Of a stretch of DNA of 12,909 nt, positions 6,016 to 12,521 are shown one piece after another. The position numbers were made by a program, and so were the translations under genes. The DNA is from Caryophanales bacterium UBA1427 (lineage in GTDB: Bacteria > Bacillota_I > Bacilli_A > ML615J-28 > CAG-313). Every line of letters begins with the position of its first letter. The stretch's first letter is position 1. The notes beneath the pieces are model-generated. The model saw only the letters and a program-made list of their open reading frames with translations. It made no database searches and was not told where the DNA came from. The DNA is taken from contig DCTZ01000015.1 of assembly GCA_002329485.1 (NCBI GenBank), forward strand, positions 1 to 12,909, in the 5' to 3' direction.

Positions 6016-6022
6016 CTCACCT
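6016..6022 (-). promoter_or_regulatory. Ribosome binding site fixing the YhhN-like start
   Basis: AGGTGAG, seven bases before the ATG at 6008. The GTG at 6020 is part of this site and lacks a site of its own, so the ATG is preferred. Confidence 0.75.
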
Positions 6023-6040
6023 GCTTTTTTTCTTTCTTTA

Positions 6041-6049
6041 ATCATACCA
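6041..6049 (-). promoter_or_regulatory. Extended -10 promoter of the YhhN-like gene
   Basis: TGGTATGAT on the minus strand, 32 bases upstream of the ATG at 6008, with no recognisable -35. Divergent to the ABC operon promoter about 50 bases away. Confidence 0.6.
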
Positions 6050-6096
6050 TAAAACAATAAAAAAATTATATAAAACTATCACGAAACGAAAAAGAA

Positions 6097-6105
6097 TGGT
6101 ATAAT
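6097..6105 (+). promoter_or_regulatory. Extended -10 promoter of the ABC transporter operon
   Basis: TGGTATAAT, 49 bases upstream of the first ATG. The -35 position at 17-bp spacing is TATCAC, a poor match. A strong GGGGAGG ribosome site (6140-6146) follows. Confidence 0.7.
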
Positions 6106-6154
6106 ATTCTAGAAAATTTTAAGTAATTTTTTCCTATTTGGGGAGGTATTTTTT

Positions 6155-7090
6155 ATGATTGTCAGGTTATCCGAAGTCACCAAAACGTACCGTAAAGGCG
6201 TCAAAGCCTTGGACGACTTAAGCTACGAAGTCCGGGAAGGTGAGATTTTCGGTTTGTTGGGACCGAACGGCAGCGGAAAAACGACTTCCATCAACTGCCT
6301 TTTGGGTCTATTGAAATTCGAATCAGGCACAATCGAAATCTTCGATCAGCCGATGGGGCCCGACCGCTACGACTTAAAAGCGCAAATCGGGGTCATCCCG
6401 CAAAATGTTGCGGTGTTCTATGAATTGACGGTAGAAGAGAATATCGATTATTTTTGCGGGTTGTATGTCAAGGATAAACAGCGTCGCAAGAAACTGGTGG
6501 ACGAAGCGATCGAGTTTGTCGCTTTGGGCGACTATCGCAAGGTTCACCCGAACAAACTGTCCGGGGGATTGCAAAGAAGGCTTAATATCGCCTGCGGCAT
6601 TGCCCATAAACCCCGCTTAATCATCTTCGACGAACCGACGGTCGGGGTCGATCCCCAAAGCCGTAACAATATCCTGGAAGGCATCAAACGCTTGAATCAG
6701 GAAGGCGCAACGATTATTTACACATCCCATTACATGGAAGAAGTCGAACAGCTCTGCGATTACATTATCATTATGGACAAGGGCAAAGTCATCGCCCACG
6801 GAAACAAAGAGGCCTTAAAGAATTTGATTATGCTCGGGGAAACCATCGAAATCAAGGTGGAAGAACCGAATGACGAGTACTTAAAGCCGATTCGGGAACT
6901 TCCAAATGTACTGGAAGCAAATTTCAAAGACCATACCTTAATCGTCAAAAGCGGCAAAGGCGCGACCAATATCCCCAATGTTTTGGCTATTTTGAACGAA
7001 CACCGGGTAAAATACGGAACACTTTACTCAAGCCTTCCGACGTTGAACGATGTGTTCCTGGAATTAACCGGCAAAGGATTAAGGGATTAA
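6155..7090 (+). CDS. ABC-2 type transporter, ATP-binding subunit
   Basis: Cytoplasmic ATPase, 311 residues, powering the two permeases downstream. All motifs are intact: Walker A GPNGSGKT (36-43), Q-loop Q83, signature LSGGLQRR (135-142), Walker B LIIFDE (155-160) with E160 as catalytic base, D-loop VGVD, and switch His H192 (TSHYMEE). Residues after about 225 form a small C-terminal extension, as in DrrA/NatA-type exporter ATPases. The subunit would work as a homodimer under a permease heterodimer. The ATG at 6155 has GGGGAGG eight bases upstream. It ends one base before the first permease. The type suggests export of a drug, lipid or other hydrophobic compound, or Na+; the substrate is not readable. 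No regulator or two-component gene adjoins it. Confidence 0.95.
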   Translation: MIVRLSEVTKTYRKGVKALDDLSYEVREGEIFGLLGPNGSGKTTSINCLLGLLKFESGTIEIFDQPMGPDRYDLKAQIGVIPQNVAVFYELTVEENIDYFCGLYVKDKQRRKKLVDEAIEFVALGDYRKVHPNKLSGGLQRRLNIACGIAHKPRLIIFDEPTVGVDPQSRNNILEGIKRLNQEGATIIYTSHYMEEVEQLCDYIIIMDKGKVIAHGNKEALKNLIMLGETIEIKVEEPNDEYLKPIRELPNVLEANFKDHTLIVKSGKGATNIPNVLAILNEHRVKYGTLYSSLPTLNDVFLELTGKGLRD

Positions 7091-7091
7091 G

Positions 7092-8228
7092 ATGTTTTGG
7101 CTGATCAAAACCCGATTAAGAGTCTTGATTCGCGACCGTGCGAATCTGTTTTGGTCTTTCATTTTCCCGCTTTGCCTCGGCACCTTCTTCTATCTCGGAT
7201 TCGGCAATCTCTTGGGTGATTCGCCTTTTAATTCGATTAATTTGTATATCGCAAGCGACTATTCCGATGCCAATTTGGCCGAAGTTTTGGCAGCAATCGA
7301 TGTCGACGAAGAAACCAAACTTTTTAAAATCAAAGCGGATTTTACCAAAGAGTTTTTGGAACAAAAACTTACCGAAAATGCCATCACCGGTTATTTGTTT
7401 GTCGAAAACAACCAACTCTATTACCGGATCAACGAAAACGGCATGGAGCAAACCGTCACAAAGAGCGTCTTGGACCAATATGTCCAAATATCTCAGGTCA
7501 TTTTGCAGGTGGCATCCACCAATCCGGAAAAAGTGGCATCGGTCACCGATTCTTTGCAAAACGACCATCGGTACCTGGAAACCATCCGCAGCAAGCGCCA
7601 GGCTTCCAGCGATTCGATGTACATCTACTTCTATGCTTTGATTGCGATGACCTGCACGTACGGCTGTTTTTGGGGAATCAGCCTGGTAAACGACACCCAG
7701 GCCAATCAATCTGCTCTAGCCGCTAGGATTACAAGCGCACCGACGCATCGGCTGAAAATCATCGTCTCTTACTCGCTCGCCGCATTTATTATGCACTTTT
7801 CGGGATGTCTGATTAATTTCTTCTATCTGAATTATATTTTGGGAGTCGATTTCGGGGGCAATATTCCGCTGATTATCCTTGTGATTTTTGTCGGAACGCT
7901 GTGCGGGATTGCCTTCGGAGCATTGCTTTCTTCCCTGATAAAAGTCAAAGGTAACCAAAAAGACGGAATCATCGCGATGATTACGCTGGCTTTGAATGCT
8001 TTATCCGGGCTGATGTTTCCGGACCTAAAGTATCTAATTGCCAAATACATTCCGTTTCTGGGTTACATCAACCCGTCTGCTTCGATTACCGATGCTTTGC
8101 ATTGCCTGTATTATTACGAGGGACTTGGCCACTACTACTTTTACTTGCTTTTATTATCGATCATGACGGTTATTTTTATAACCGGATCGTACCTATTTAT
8201 GCGAGGTAGCCGTTATGATAGTATTTAA
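7092..8228 (+). CDS. ABC-2 type transporter permease (first subunit)
   Basis: 378 residues in the ABC2_membrane_3-like layout. A cytoplasmic amphipathic N-terminus (FWLIKTRLRVLIRDRANLF) leads to TM1 (about 20-40), then an extracytoplasmic domain of about 130 residues (42-172), then five membrane segments (about 178-200, 223-250, 258-285, 293-312, 347-370). It starts one base after the ATPase stop, with AAGGGA (7081-7086) as ribosome site inside the ATPase end, and overlaps the second permease by 14 bases. This tight packing indicates a single translationally coupled operon. The two permeases share the same plan but little obvious sequence, so they probably form a heterodimer. Substrate unknown. 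Confidence 0.88.
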   Translation: MFWLIKTRLRVLIRDRANLFWSFIFPLCLGTFFYLGFGNLLGDSPFNSINLYIASDYSDANLAEVLAAIDVDEETKLFKIKADFTKEFLEQKLTENAITGYLFVENNQLYYRINENGMEQTVTKSVLDQYVQISQVILQVASTNPEKVASVTDSLQNDHRYLETIRSKRQASSDSMYIYFYALIAMTCTYGCFWGISLVNDTQANQSALAARITSAPTHRLKIIVSYSLAAFIMHFSGCLINFFYLNYILGVDFGGNIPLIILVIFVGTLCGIAFGALLSSLIKVKGNQKDGIIAMITLALNALSGLMFPDLKYLIAKYIPFLGYINPSASITDALHCLYYYEGLGHYYFYLLLLSIMTVIFITGSYLFMRGSRYDSI

Positions 8229-9357
8229 GCTGTATTTCAAAATTGTCTTAAGCGCAAAATTCCTTATCTGCGTCTATCTGGGTATTTTTATGGCTTTGGC
8301 TATCGTAACCTCAACAACTCAGTCGCCCGAAAAAGTTTATTCGGACCAAAAAATCGATATCGCCTGGGTCGATAAGGATGCGACTTCGCTTACGGAAAGC
8401 CTTAAAAACTATATCGGAAATTTTGCCATTTTCGAGAAAATCAAACCGGAAAACGTGGACGAAGCCTTGTTTTACCGGGATATTCTGGTCTACATCGAAA
8501 TCCCGGCCGGGTTTACCGATAAACTTGCCACACCTAACGAAGACACAATCAAAATCAAAGCCGTTCCCGGAGCGATGGGAGCATACAATATCGAAACGGC
8601 CCTTAACCGTTATCTGAATATTGCCCGCAGTTTCCAGGAAAACAATTTGTACGAAGGTTCCCTGGTAGCGGAAGTCGAAAAAGCCTTGGAACATTCCATG
8701 AGTGTCCAGATGACCAAAAGCAAAGTGAACAACTTTACCAACATCACTTTCTTCTTCGGCTATGCCTGCTATATAATCATGGCTTTGTTGATTCCTTTGG
8801 TCGGATCGATTATGAGTTCGCTCAACGATTTGGAAATCAAACGGCGCAATATCCTGGGAGCCATCTCCAATACCAAAATGCAAGGGCTTTTGCTTGCATC
8901 CAATTTAATTCTGGGACTTATGCTGATACTGATTCTTTTGAGTTTGGGGATTATTTTGTATCCTGATACTTTGTTCACCAAACAAGGGCTTATCTTTACC
9001 GTCAACGGGATGGTTTTTACCGTAACGATAATTTCGCTTGCTTACGCGATTTCGACCGTCTTTCGTTCGCAACTTCTAATCAATGCTTTGGGAACGGTGA
9101 TTTCTTTGGGTCTTGCCTTTATTTCCGGAATATTTATTCCTCAGGCTTTGTTGGGCAAATCGATTCAAAGGTTTGCGGCTATTTTCCCGAGCTTCTGGTA
9201 CATCAAAACGAACGACCAAATTCAGGCCATCAACTCCTTCGCCTATTCGGCGATGAAACCATTTTATCAAAATATGTTGATTCAGGCTCTTTATATCGTT
9301 ATTTTCTTAGGTATTACCTTCTTCGTCAGCAAAAAACGGATGCGAAGCGAACAGTAA
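8215..9357 (+). CDS. ABC-2 type transporter permease (second subunit)
   Basis: 380 residues with the same plan as the preceding subunit: TM1 at about 13-33, an extracytoplasmic domain (about 35-175) and five further segments from FFFGYACYIIMALLIPLVGS onward. The cytoplasmic loop LEIKRRNILGAISNTKMQGLLLASNL between TM2 and TM3 is typical of ABC-2 permeases, where it contacts the ATPase. The ATG at 8215 lies within the end of the first permease gene (14-base overlap) and has GAGGT (8203-8207) seven bases upstream. Last gene of the operon, followed by a large terminator hairpin. Its partner is inferred from position. Confidence 0.88.
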   Translation: MIVFKLYFKIVLSAKFLICVYLGIFMALAIVTSTTQSPEKVYSDQKIDIAWVDKDATSLTESLKNYIGNFAIFEKIKPENVDEALFYRDILVYIEIPAGFTDKLATPNEDTIKIKAVPGAMGAYNIETALNRYLNIARSFQENNLYEGSLVAEVEKALEHSMSVQMTKSKVNNFTNITFFFGYACYIIMALLIPLVGSIMSSLNDLEIKRRNILGAISNTKMQGLLLASNLILGLMLILILLSLGIILYPDTLFTKQGLIFTVNGMVFTVTIISLAYAISTVFRSQLLINALGTVISLGLAFISGIFIPQALLGKSIQRFAAIFPSFWYIKTNDQIQAINSFAYSAMKPFYQNMLIQALYIVIFLGITFFVSKKRMRSEQ

Positions 9358-9375
9358 CGGTGCATACTAAAGGTA

Positions 9376-9434
9376 GCAAAAACGGTGTTTACGGAAAAAC
9401 ACATTTTTCCAAAAACACCGTTTTCTATTTTTGC
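9376..9434. terminator. Strong terminator after the ABC operon
   Basis: A perfect 12-bp stem (9379-9390 with 9413-9424) continues after a 2x2 internal loop into a perfect 7-bp stem (9393-9399 with 9404-9410) with a 4-base loop. TTTTCTATTTTT follows on the plus strand. A-rich DNA on the other side could give minus-strand termination, though no minus-strand gene needs it. Confidence 0.9.
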
Positions 9435-9488
9435 GGTAAAATTTTTCGACATTTTTTTCATATTTTGTTTTTAAAAATTTAAATAAAA

Positions 9489-9497
9489 TGCTATAAT
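9489..9497 (+). promoter_or_regulatory. Extended -10 promoter of the EAL-domain gene
   Basis: TGCTATAAT, 51 bases upstream of the ATG. The region 9435-9488 is very A/T rich with no clear -35. I saw no riboswitch-like structure in the short leader, which ends with GGAGGT (9538-9543) five bases before the ATG. Confidence 0.68.
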
Positions 9498-9548
9498 TTA
9501 ATCGTAATTTGTCATTCTTAATGGTCCCTTTTCTTTTGGAGGTAGCTG

Positions 9549-11198
9549 ATGTCTAACAACTTACGAAAACTCGAAAAAGTCTTCTTAAAAATCAGCGATA
9601 ATTATCGGCATGTTATCCTTGTTTCCTTGATAATCCTCATTCCGAGCGTTTATTTATTGGTCTATCGGACGGGAGGGGCAAAATATGTTTATGCCCATCT
9701 GATGTATATTCCGATTGTTTTGGCGGGGCTTGCCCTCGGAAATCCCGTGGGTGCCTTTACCGGATTGGTTTGCGGAATATTCTTGGGACCTCTGATGCCC
9801 CTTGATACCCACACCGGGGAACCCCAAATGGCCCTCAATTGGATTATCCGGCTGATTGTCTTTATTTTTATCGGATTTTTAAGCGGTTTTTTCACAACGG
9901 TTATTCGCAACTTTTTTAAGCAGTTTTCCCAATACTTATCGACCAATCCCGAAACCAATATCGAAAACACCAATTATATTACCAATAATCCCCTTCCATC
10001 AAAACCCAATCAAACCTATTTAATCGTCACCATTTTGATTTACAATCACGAAAAAATCGTAGGTTTGGTCGGAACCGATGTTTATAACCAATTTTTGCGC
10101 ACCTTTCACGCAGCGGTAAAAAATCAGCTGAAGGATTCCGTCTGTTATTTTGTCCAAGCCGAAAGCAATAAATTGTGGCTTGTCATGGAACTTAACGATT
10201 TCGATCAGGATATGGATAATCTCCTTGGCGTTTTGGCCCAACCGCTCAATTCCGCGACTTACCCCTTCTACGTCGATTATTCGCTCGGCTGTACGACGGT
10301 TCAGGGCAGCGACAAACTGAAACACTTTTCCGTCTACAGCCAGGCCGATGAAGCGGCTCTTCTGGCCAAAATCAGCGGCGCAAGGTATGAAGTTTACAAC
10401 TTGGAAAAAATGCAAAAAGAAACCGATTTTAACCTGCTCGGGGAATTCCAGAAAGCTTTGAAGGAACACCAAACCCATTTGGTTTACCAGCCGGAAATCG
10501 ACCTCAAAACCAACAAACCGTTTTGTTTCGAAGCTTTGATCCGCTGGGAACATCCCGATTACGGCCTTATCATGCCTAACCGTTTTATCCCGTTAATCGA
10601 ACAAACCAATCTGATTCATGATTTGACCGATTGGGTTTTCACTCAAGTCATCGAAAAAATTCTCGAATTTCGGGATCACGATATCGACATTATCATGTCC
10701 GTCAACATCTCCAGCAAAAACTTAGCCAATCCGAACTTTTTCAAATCCGTCATCAGCAAGCTCAGAGAAGCAGCCATCGATCCGTCGCAAATCATTTTGG
10801 AAATCACCGAATCCCATTTCATGGTCAATCCCAAAGAAAACATCAACGTGCTCAATAATTTTGTCAAAACCGGCATGAGGATTGCGATTGACGATTTCGG
10901 AACCGGCTACTCTTCGCTATCCTTGCTCGGACAGCTTCCGGTCAAAATCATCAAAATTGACCGTTCGTTTATCAGGGATATCGACTTGGATGCGACCACC
11001 TATCATATTGTCAGTGCCATCATCGATATCGCCCACAAATTGGGTTGCAAAGTCGTGGCAGAAGGCATCGAAACCAAAAACATCCACGATATTGCCAAAA
11101 TCTTAAAAGCCGATTATACCCAAGGTTTTTATTATTCCAAACCGATTCACCGCGACAAAGTAATCGAATGGTATAAAAATCAAGTCGGCGAAAAATAA
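9549..11198 (+). CDS. Membrane-bound EAL-domain c-di-GMP phosphodiesterase with degenerate GGDEF
   Basis: Predicted to hydrolyse the second messenger c-di-GMP to pGpG at the cytoplasmic face of the membrane. Residues 1-125 form a membrane module with about four segments (20-39, 47-64, 67-83, 98-118), including HLMYIPIVLAG and GPLMPLDTHTGEPQ; similar modules precede other signalling domains, but I cannot name the family. Residues about 155-285 look like a GGDEF fold whose GG(D/E)EF signature is gone (QAESNKLWLVME at 203-214), so it is not a cyclase. Residues about 295-545 are a complete EAL domain: Q314, E328-A-L-I-R332, N386, E418, D448-D449-F-G, K469, E505 and Q525. Phosphodiesterase activity is therefore expected. 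Single-gene unit with its own promoter, between the ABC operon and a bidirectional terminator. Confidence 0.93.
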   Translation: MSNNLRKLEKVFLKISDNYRHVILVSLIILIPSVYLLVYRTGGAKYVYAHLMYIPIVLAGLALGNPVGAFTGLVCGIFLGPLMPLDTHTGEPQMALNWIIRLIVFIFIGFLSGFFTTVIRNFFKQFSQYLSTNPETNIENTNYITNNPLPSKPNQTYLIVTILIYNHEKIVGLVGTDVYNQFLRTFHAAVKNQLKDSVCYFVQAESNKLWLVMELNDFDQDMDNLLGVLAQPLNSATYPFYVDYSLGCTTVQGSDKLKHFSVYSQADEAALLAKISGARYEVYNLEKMQKETDFNLLGEFQKALKEHQTHLVYQPEIDLKTNKPFCFEALIRWEHPDYGLIMPNRFIPLIEQTNLIHDLTDWVFTQVIEKILEFRDHDIDIIMSVNISSKNLANPNFFKSVISKLREAAIDPSQIILEITESHFMVNPKENINVLNNFVKTGMRIAIDDFGTGYSSLSLLGQLPVKIIKIDRSFIRDIDLDATTYHIVSAIIDIAHKLGCKVVAEGIETKNIHDIAKILKADYTQGFYYSKPIHRDKVIEWYKNQVGEK

Positions 11199-11247
11199 AA
11201 GGTTCTTTCCAATAAATGGGGAAATTCCCCATTTATTTTAAAGAGCC
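11189..11247. terminator. Bidirectional terminator between the EAL and DUF2752 genes
   Basis: An inner perfect 11-bp stem (11211-11221 with 11227-11237) with a 5-base loop is extended across a 2x2 internal loop by an 8-bp outer stem with one G-T pair (11201-11208 with 11240-11247). On the minus strand the hairpin is followed by TTTTATTTTT, which is the coding end of the EAL gene. The plus strand has only a weak T-rich stretch, so it fits the minus-strand operon best. Confidence 0.78.
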
Positions 11248-11261
11248 TAAATTTCTCCGAA

Positions 11262-11654
11262 TTATTTCGTTACAAACGGTTCCGGATAAGCAATTATAAT
11301 CCGTACCAAATAGGTCAAAAGAAATATCGCAATCAGCAAAACCCAAATCAGGTTTTTATAATATAACCGTTTCAACTTGAGGTTTTTACGAATAAGAAAG
11401 AGAATTGCGATAACCGGTAACAGCCAAAATAAAGGATGAAAAGAAAAGGCTTCCGAAAGCTTTCCCTTAAAAAAAGACAACCAAGCCCTGGTTAACCCGC
11501 AGGCCGGGCAGGGATAATTGAAAAGAAAATAAACCGGGCAATTTGGTTTACCCAAAACCCTTATAATTATTGCGAAAAGCAAAAAAGAACCCACCAAAAG
11601 GCAAATATACCAATAGCGGGCTAGTTCTTTTACGGATTCTTTTAAATATTTCAT
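11262..11654 (-). CDS. DUF2752 family membrane protein
   Basis: 130 residues with about three hydrophobic segments. The family signature is clear: NCPVYFLFNYPCPACGLTRA at 38-57 (C39, C49, C52, then GLTRA) and HPL at 73-75. The CPxCG motif lies at the edge of a membrane segment and could bind metal or be redox active; the function of the family is not known to me. The ATG at 11654 overlaps the stop of the TM2 gene by one base (TAATG), so the pair is translationally coupled. DUF2752 and TM2 genes are often found side by side, which supports a joint role in the membrane. Confidence 0.88.
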   Translation of the reverse strand: MKYLKESVKELARYWYICLLVGSFLLFAIIIRVLGKPNCPVYFLFNYPCPACGLTRAWLSFFKGKLSEAFSFHPLFWLLPVIAILFLIRKNLKLKRLYYKNLIWVLLIAIFLLTYLVRIIIAYPEPFVTK

Positions 11655-11977
11655 TATTCGCGCATGACTTTTCCTTCGGCATCTCTGAATTCTTGGGAAG
11701 CAAGAATGACGATTCCGTCAATAAATCCCCAAATAGCGCCCGCCCCGCAGGTAACAATCGTTACAATCAATTGCGCAACGGCTATTCCCGTATGACCGGA
11801 ATAGAAACGTCCGACACCGAAACCGCCAAGAAAGATTTGCAATAGACCGCAGGTTAATTTGCTTTTGGAACTGCTGTTTAAATCCGAATAATCTTCTTTC
11901 CTAACGGCTGCTCCGCATTTTACACAAAAAGCTGCTTGATCTTGCAATTCATTGCCACAATATTCGCAATATTTCAT
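11654..11977 (-). CDS. Zinc-ribbon plus TM2 domain protein
   Basis: 107 residues. The N-terminus is a zinc ribbon with two CxxC pairs (C4, C7, C18, C21), then a polar linker (about 25-40). A TM2 domain follows: first segment about 42-58, the turn GGFGVGRFYSG at 51-61, second segment about 65-93 with the conserved Asp D87 (GFIDGI). The charged tail is RDAEGKVMRE. The ribbon should face the cytoplasm. Function is unknown; such proteins may tie zinc-ribbon interactions to the membrane. The ATG at 11977 has AGGAAGT (11984-11990) six bases upstream. It is the first gene of the coupled pair with DUF2752. Confidence 0.9.
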   Translation of the reverse strand: MKYCEYCGNELQDQAAFCVKCGAAVRKEDYSDLNSSSKSKLTCGLLQIFLGGFGVGRFYSGHTGIAVAQLIVTIVTCGAGAIWGFIDGIVILASQEFRDAEGKVMRE

Positions 11978-11999
11978 ATGATTACTTCCTTTCTTCCTT

Positions 12000-12005
12000 A
12001 TTATA
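12000..12005 (-). promoter_or_regulatory. Possible -10 box of the TM2-DUF2752 operon
   Basis: TATAAT on the minus strand, 22 bases upstream of the ATG. It lacks the TG extension and a -35 at a usable distance; a TTGATA at 12015-12020 is only nine bases away. Weak call. Confidence 0.35.
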
Positions 12006-12083
12006 ATATGATTTTATCAAAAAAATAAAAAAATACAAGCAATTACATAAATAATCGTTTTTTCGGCATTATTTTTGCGGTTT

Positions 12084-12092
12084 TGATATAAT
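12084..12092 (+). promoter_or_regulatory. Extended -10 promoter of the SemiSWEET-like gene
   Basis: TGATATAAT, 44 bases upstream of the ATG, with a poor -35 region. AAAGGAG (12120-12126) is the ribosome site, ten bases before the ATG. Confidence 0.68.
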
Positions 12093-12136
12093 ACTACCGT
12101 TAAATTTTAATAGGGTATTAAAGGAGTCAAAGCGAA

Positions 12137-12415
12137 ATGAGCGAATTATTCGAAATGACGATGGTAATCCTCTTTGGCATTTCCTGGCCGATTAACATCG
12201 TCAAAGCCTATAAAGCCAAAACCGCAAAAGGCACAAGCATCCTCTTCTTGGCTTGTATTTTTATCGGGTATTTATGCGGGATACTGAGCAAAACCATCGC
12301 CCATAAAATCACTTATGTTTTCATCTTTTACATTATCAATCTTCTTATGGTCGGTTTGGATATCGCCCTTTATTTCAGGAATCTGCATTTTGACAAACAT
12401 TTAGCACTTAAATAA
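12137..12415 (+). CDS. SemiSWEET / PQ-loop family small transporter
   Basis: 92 residues, three membrane segments, the size of bacterial SemiSWEETs, which dimerise to carry sugars across the inner membrane. Seen: FGISWPINIVKAYKAKTAKGTS at 13-34, where the PQ of the loop motif is replaced by PI; GYLCGILSK at 44-52; and YIINLLMVGLDIALYFRN at 65-82 with N68 in the position of the substrate-lining Asn of SemiSWEETs. The tail is short and basic. Whether the cargo is a sugar is inference, since many PQ-loop half proteins have no known substrate and no sugar gene is near. It is a single-gene unit with a promoter and an unusual downstream structure. Confidence 0.8.
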   Translation: MSELFEMTMVILFGISWPINIVKAYKAKTAKGTSILFLACIFIGYLCGILSKTIAHKITYVFIFYIINLLMVGLDIALYFRNLHFDKHLALK

Positions 12416-12439
12416 AGGCTACCATTAGGAAATAATTAA

Positions 12440-12521
12440 CCGAACCAAAAAGGTCAAACTTTGAATTGTAAAGCAACATGCTAATAGAAAATTTGCGCAC
12501 AATCATTGGTTTGGCTTTTTT
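12440..12521 (+). terminator. Large-loop terminator or structured RNA 3' of the SemiSWEET-like gene
   Basis: A 9-bp closing stem (12440-12448 with 12506-12514, one G-T pair) is followed by CTTTTTT (12515-12521). The 57 bases inside can fold into two more helices: AAAG/CTTT (12449-12452 with 12459-12462), and ATTGT/ACAAT (12465-12469 with 12499-12503) topped by GCAA/TTGC (12473-12476 with 12493-12496). That would make a three-way junction. The T-tract contains the start of the neighbour's stop codon (12520-12522). The terminator role is likely; the inner fold is a hypothesis. Confidence 0.55.

Noticed and set aside
7116..7709. 197-codon open frame on the minus strand
   Set aside because: Antisense to the extracytoplasmic domain of the first ABC permease; no start signal.
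8311..8883. 190-codon open frame on the minus strand
   Set aside because: Antisense shadow of the second ABC permease; the translation is rich in Phe, Asp and His from the reverse reading of the permease codons and has no family resemblance.
9498..9548. c-di-GMP riboswitch in the leader of the EAL gene
   Set aside because: The leader is only about 45 bases, with none of the GEMM conserved bases and no stable hairpin.
10020..10553. 177-codon open frame on the minus strand
   Set aside because: Antisense to the EAL gene, with no ribosome site or domain; codon use there favours the plus strand.
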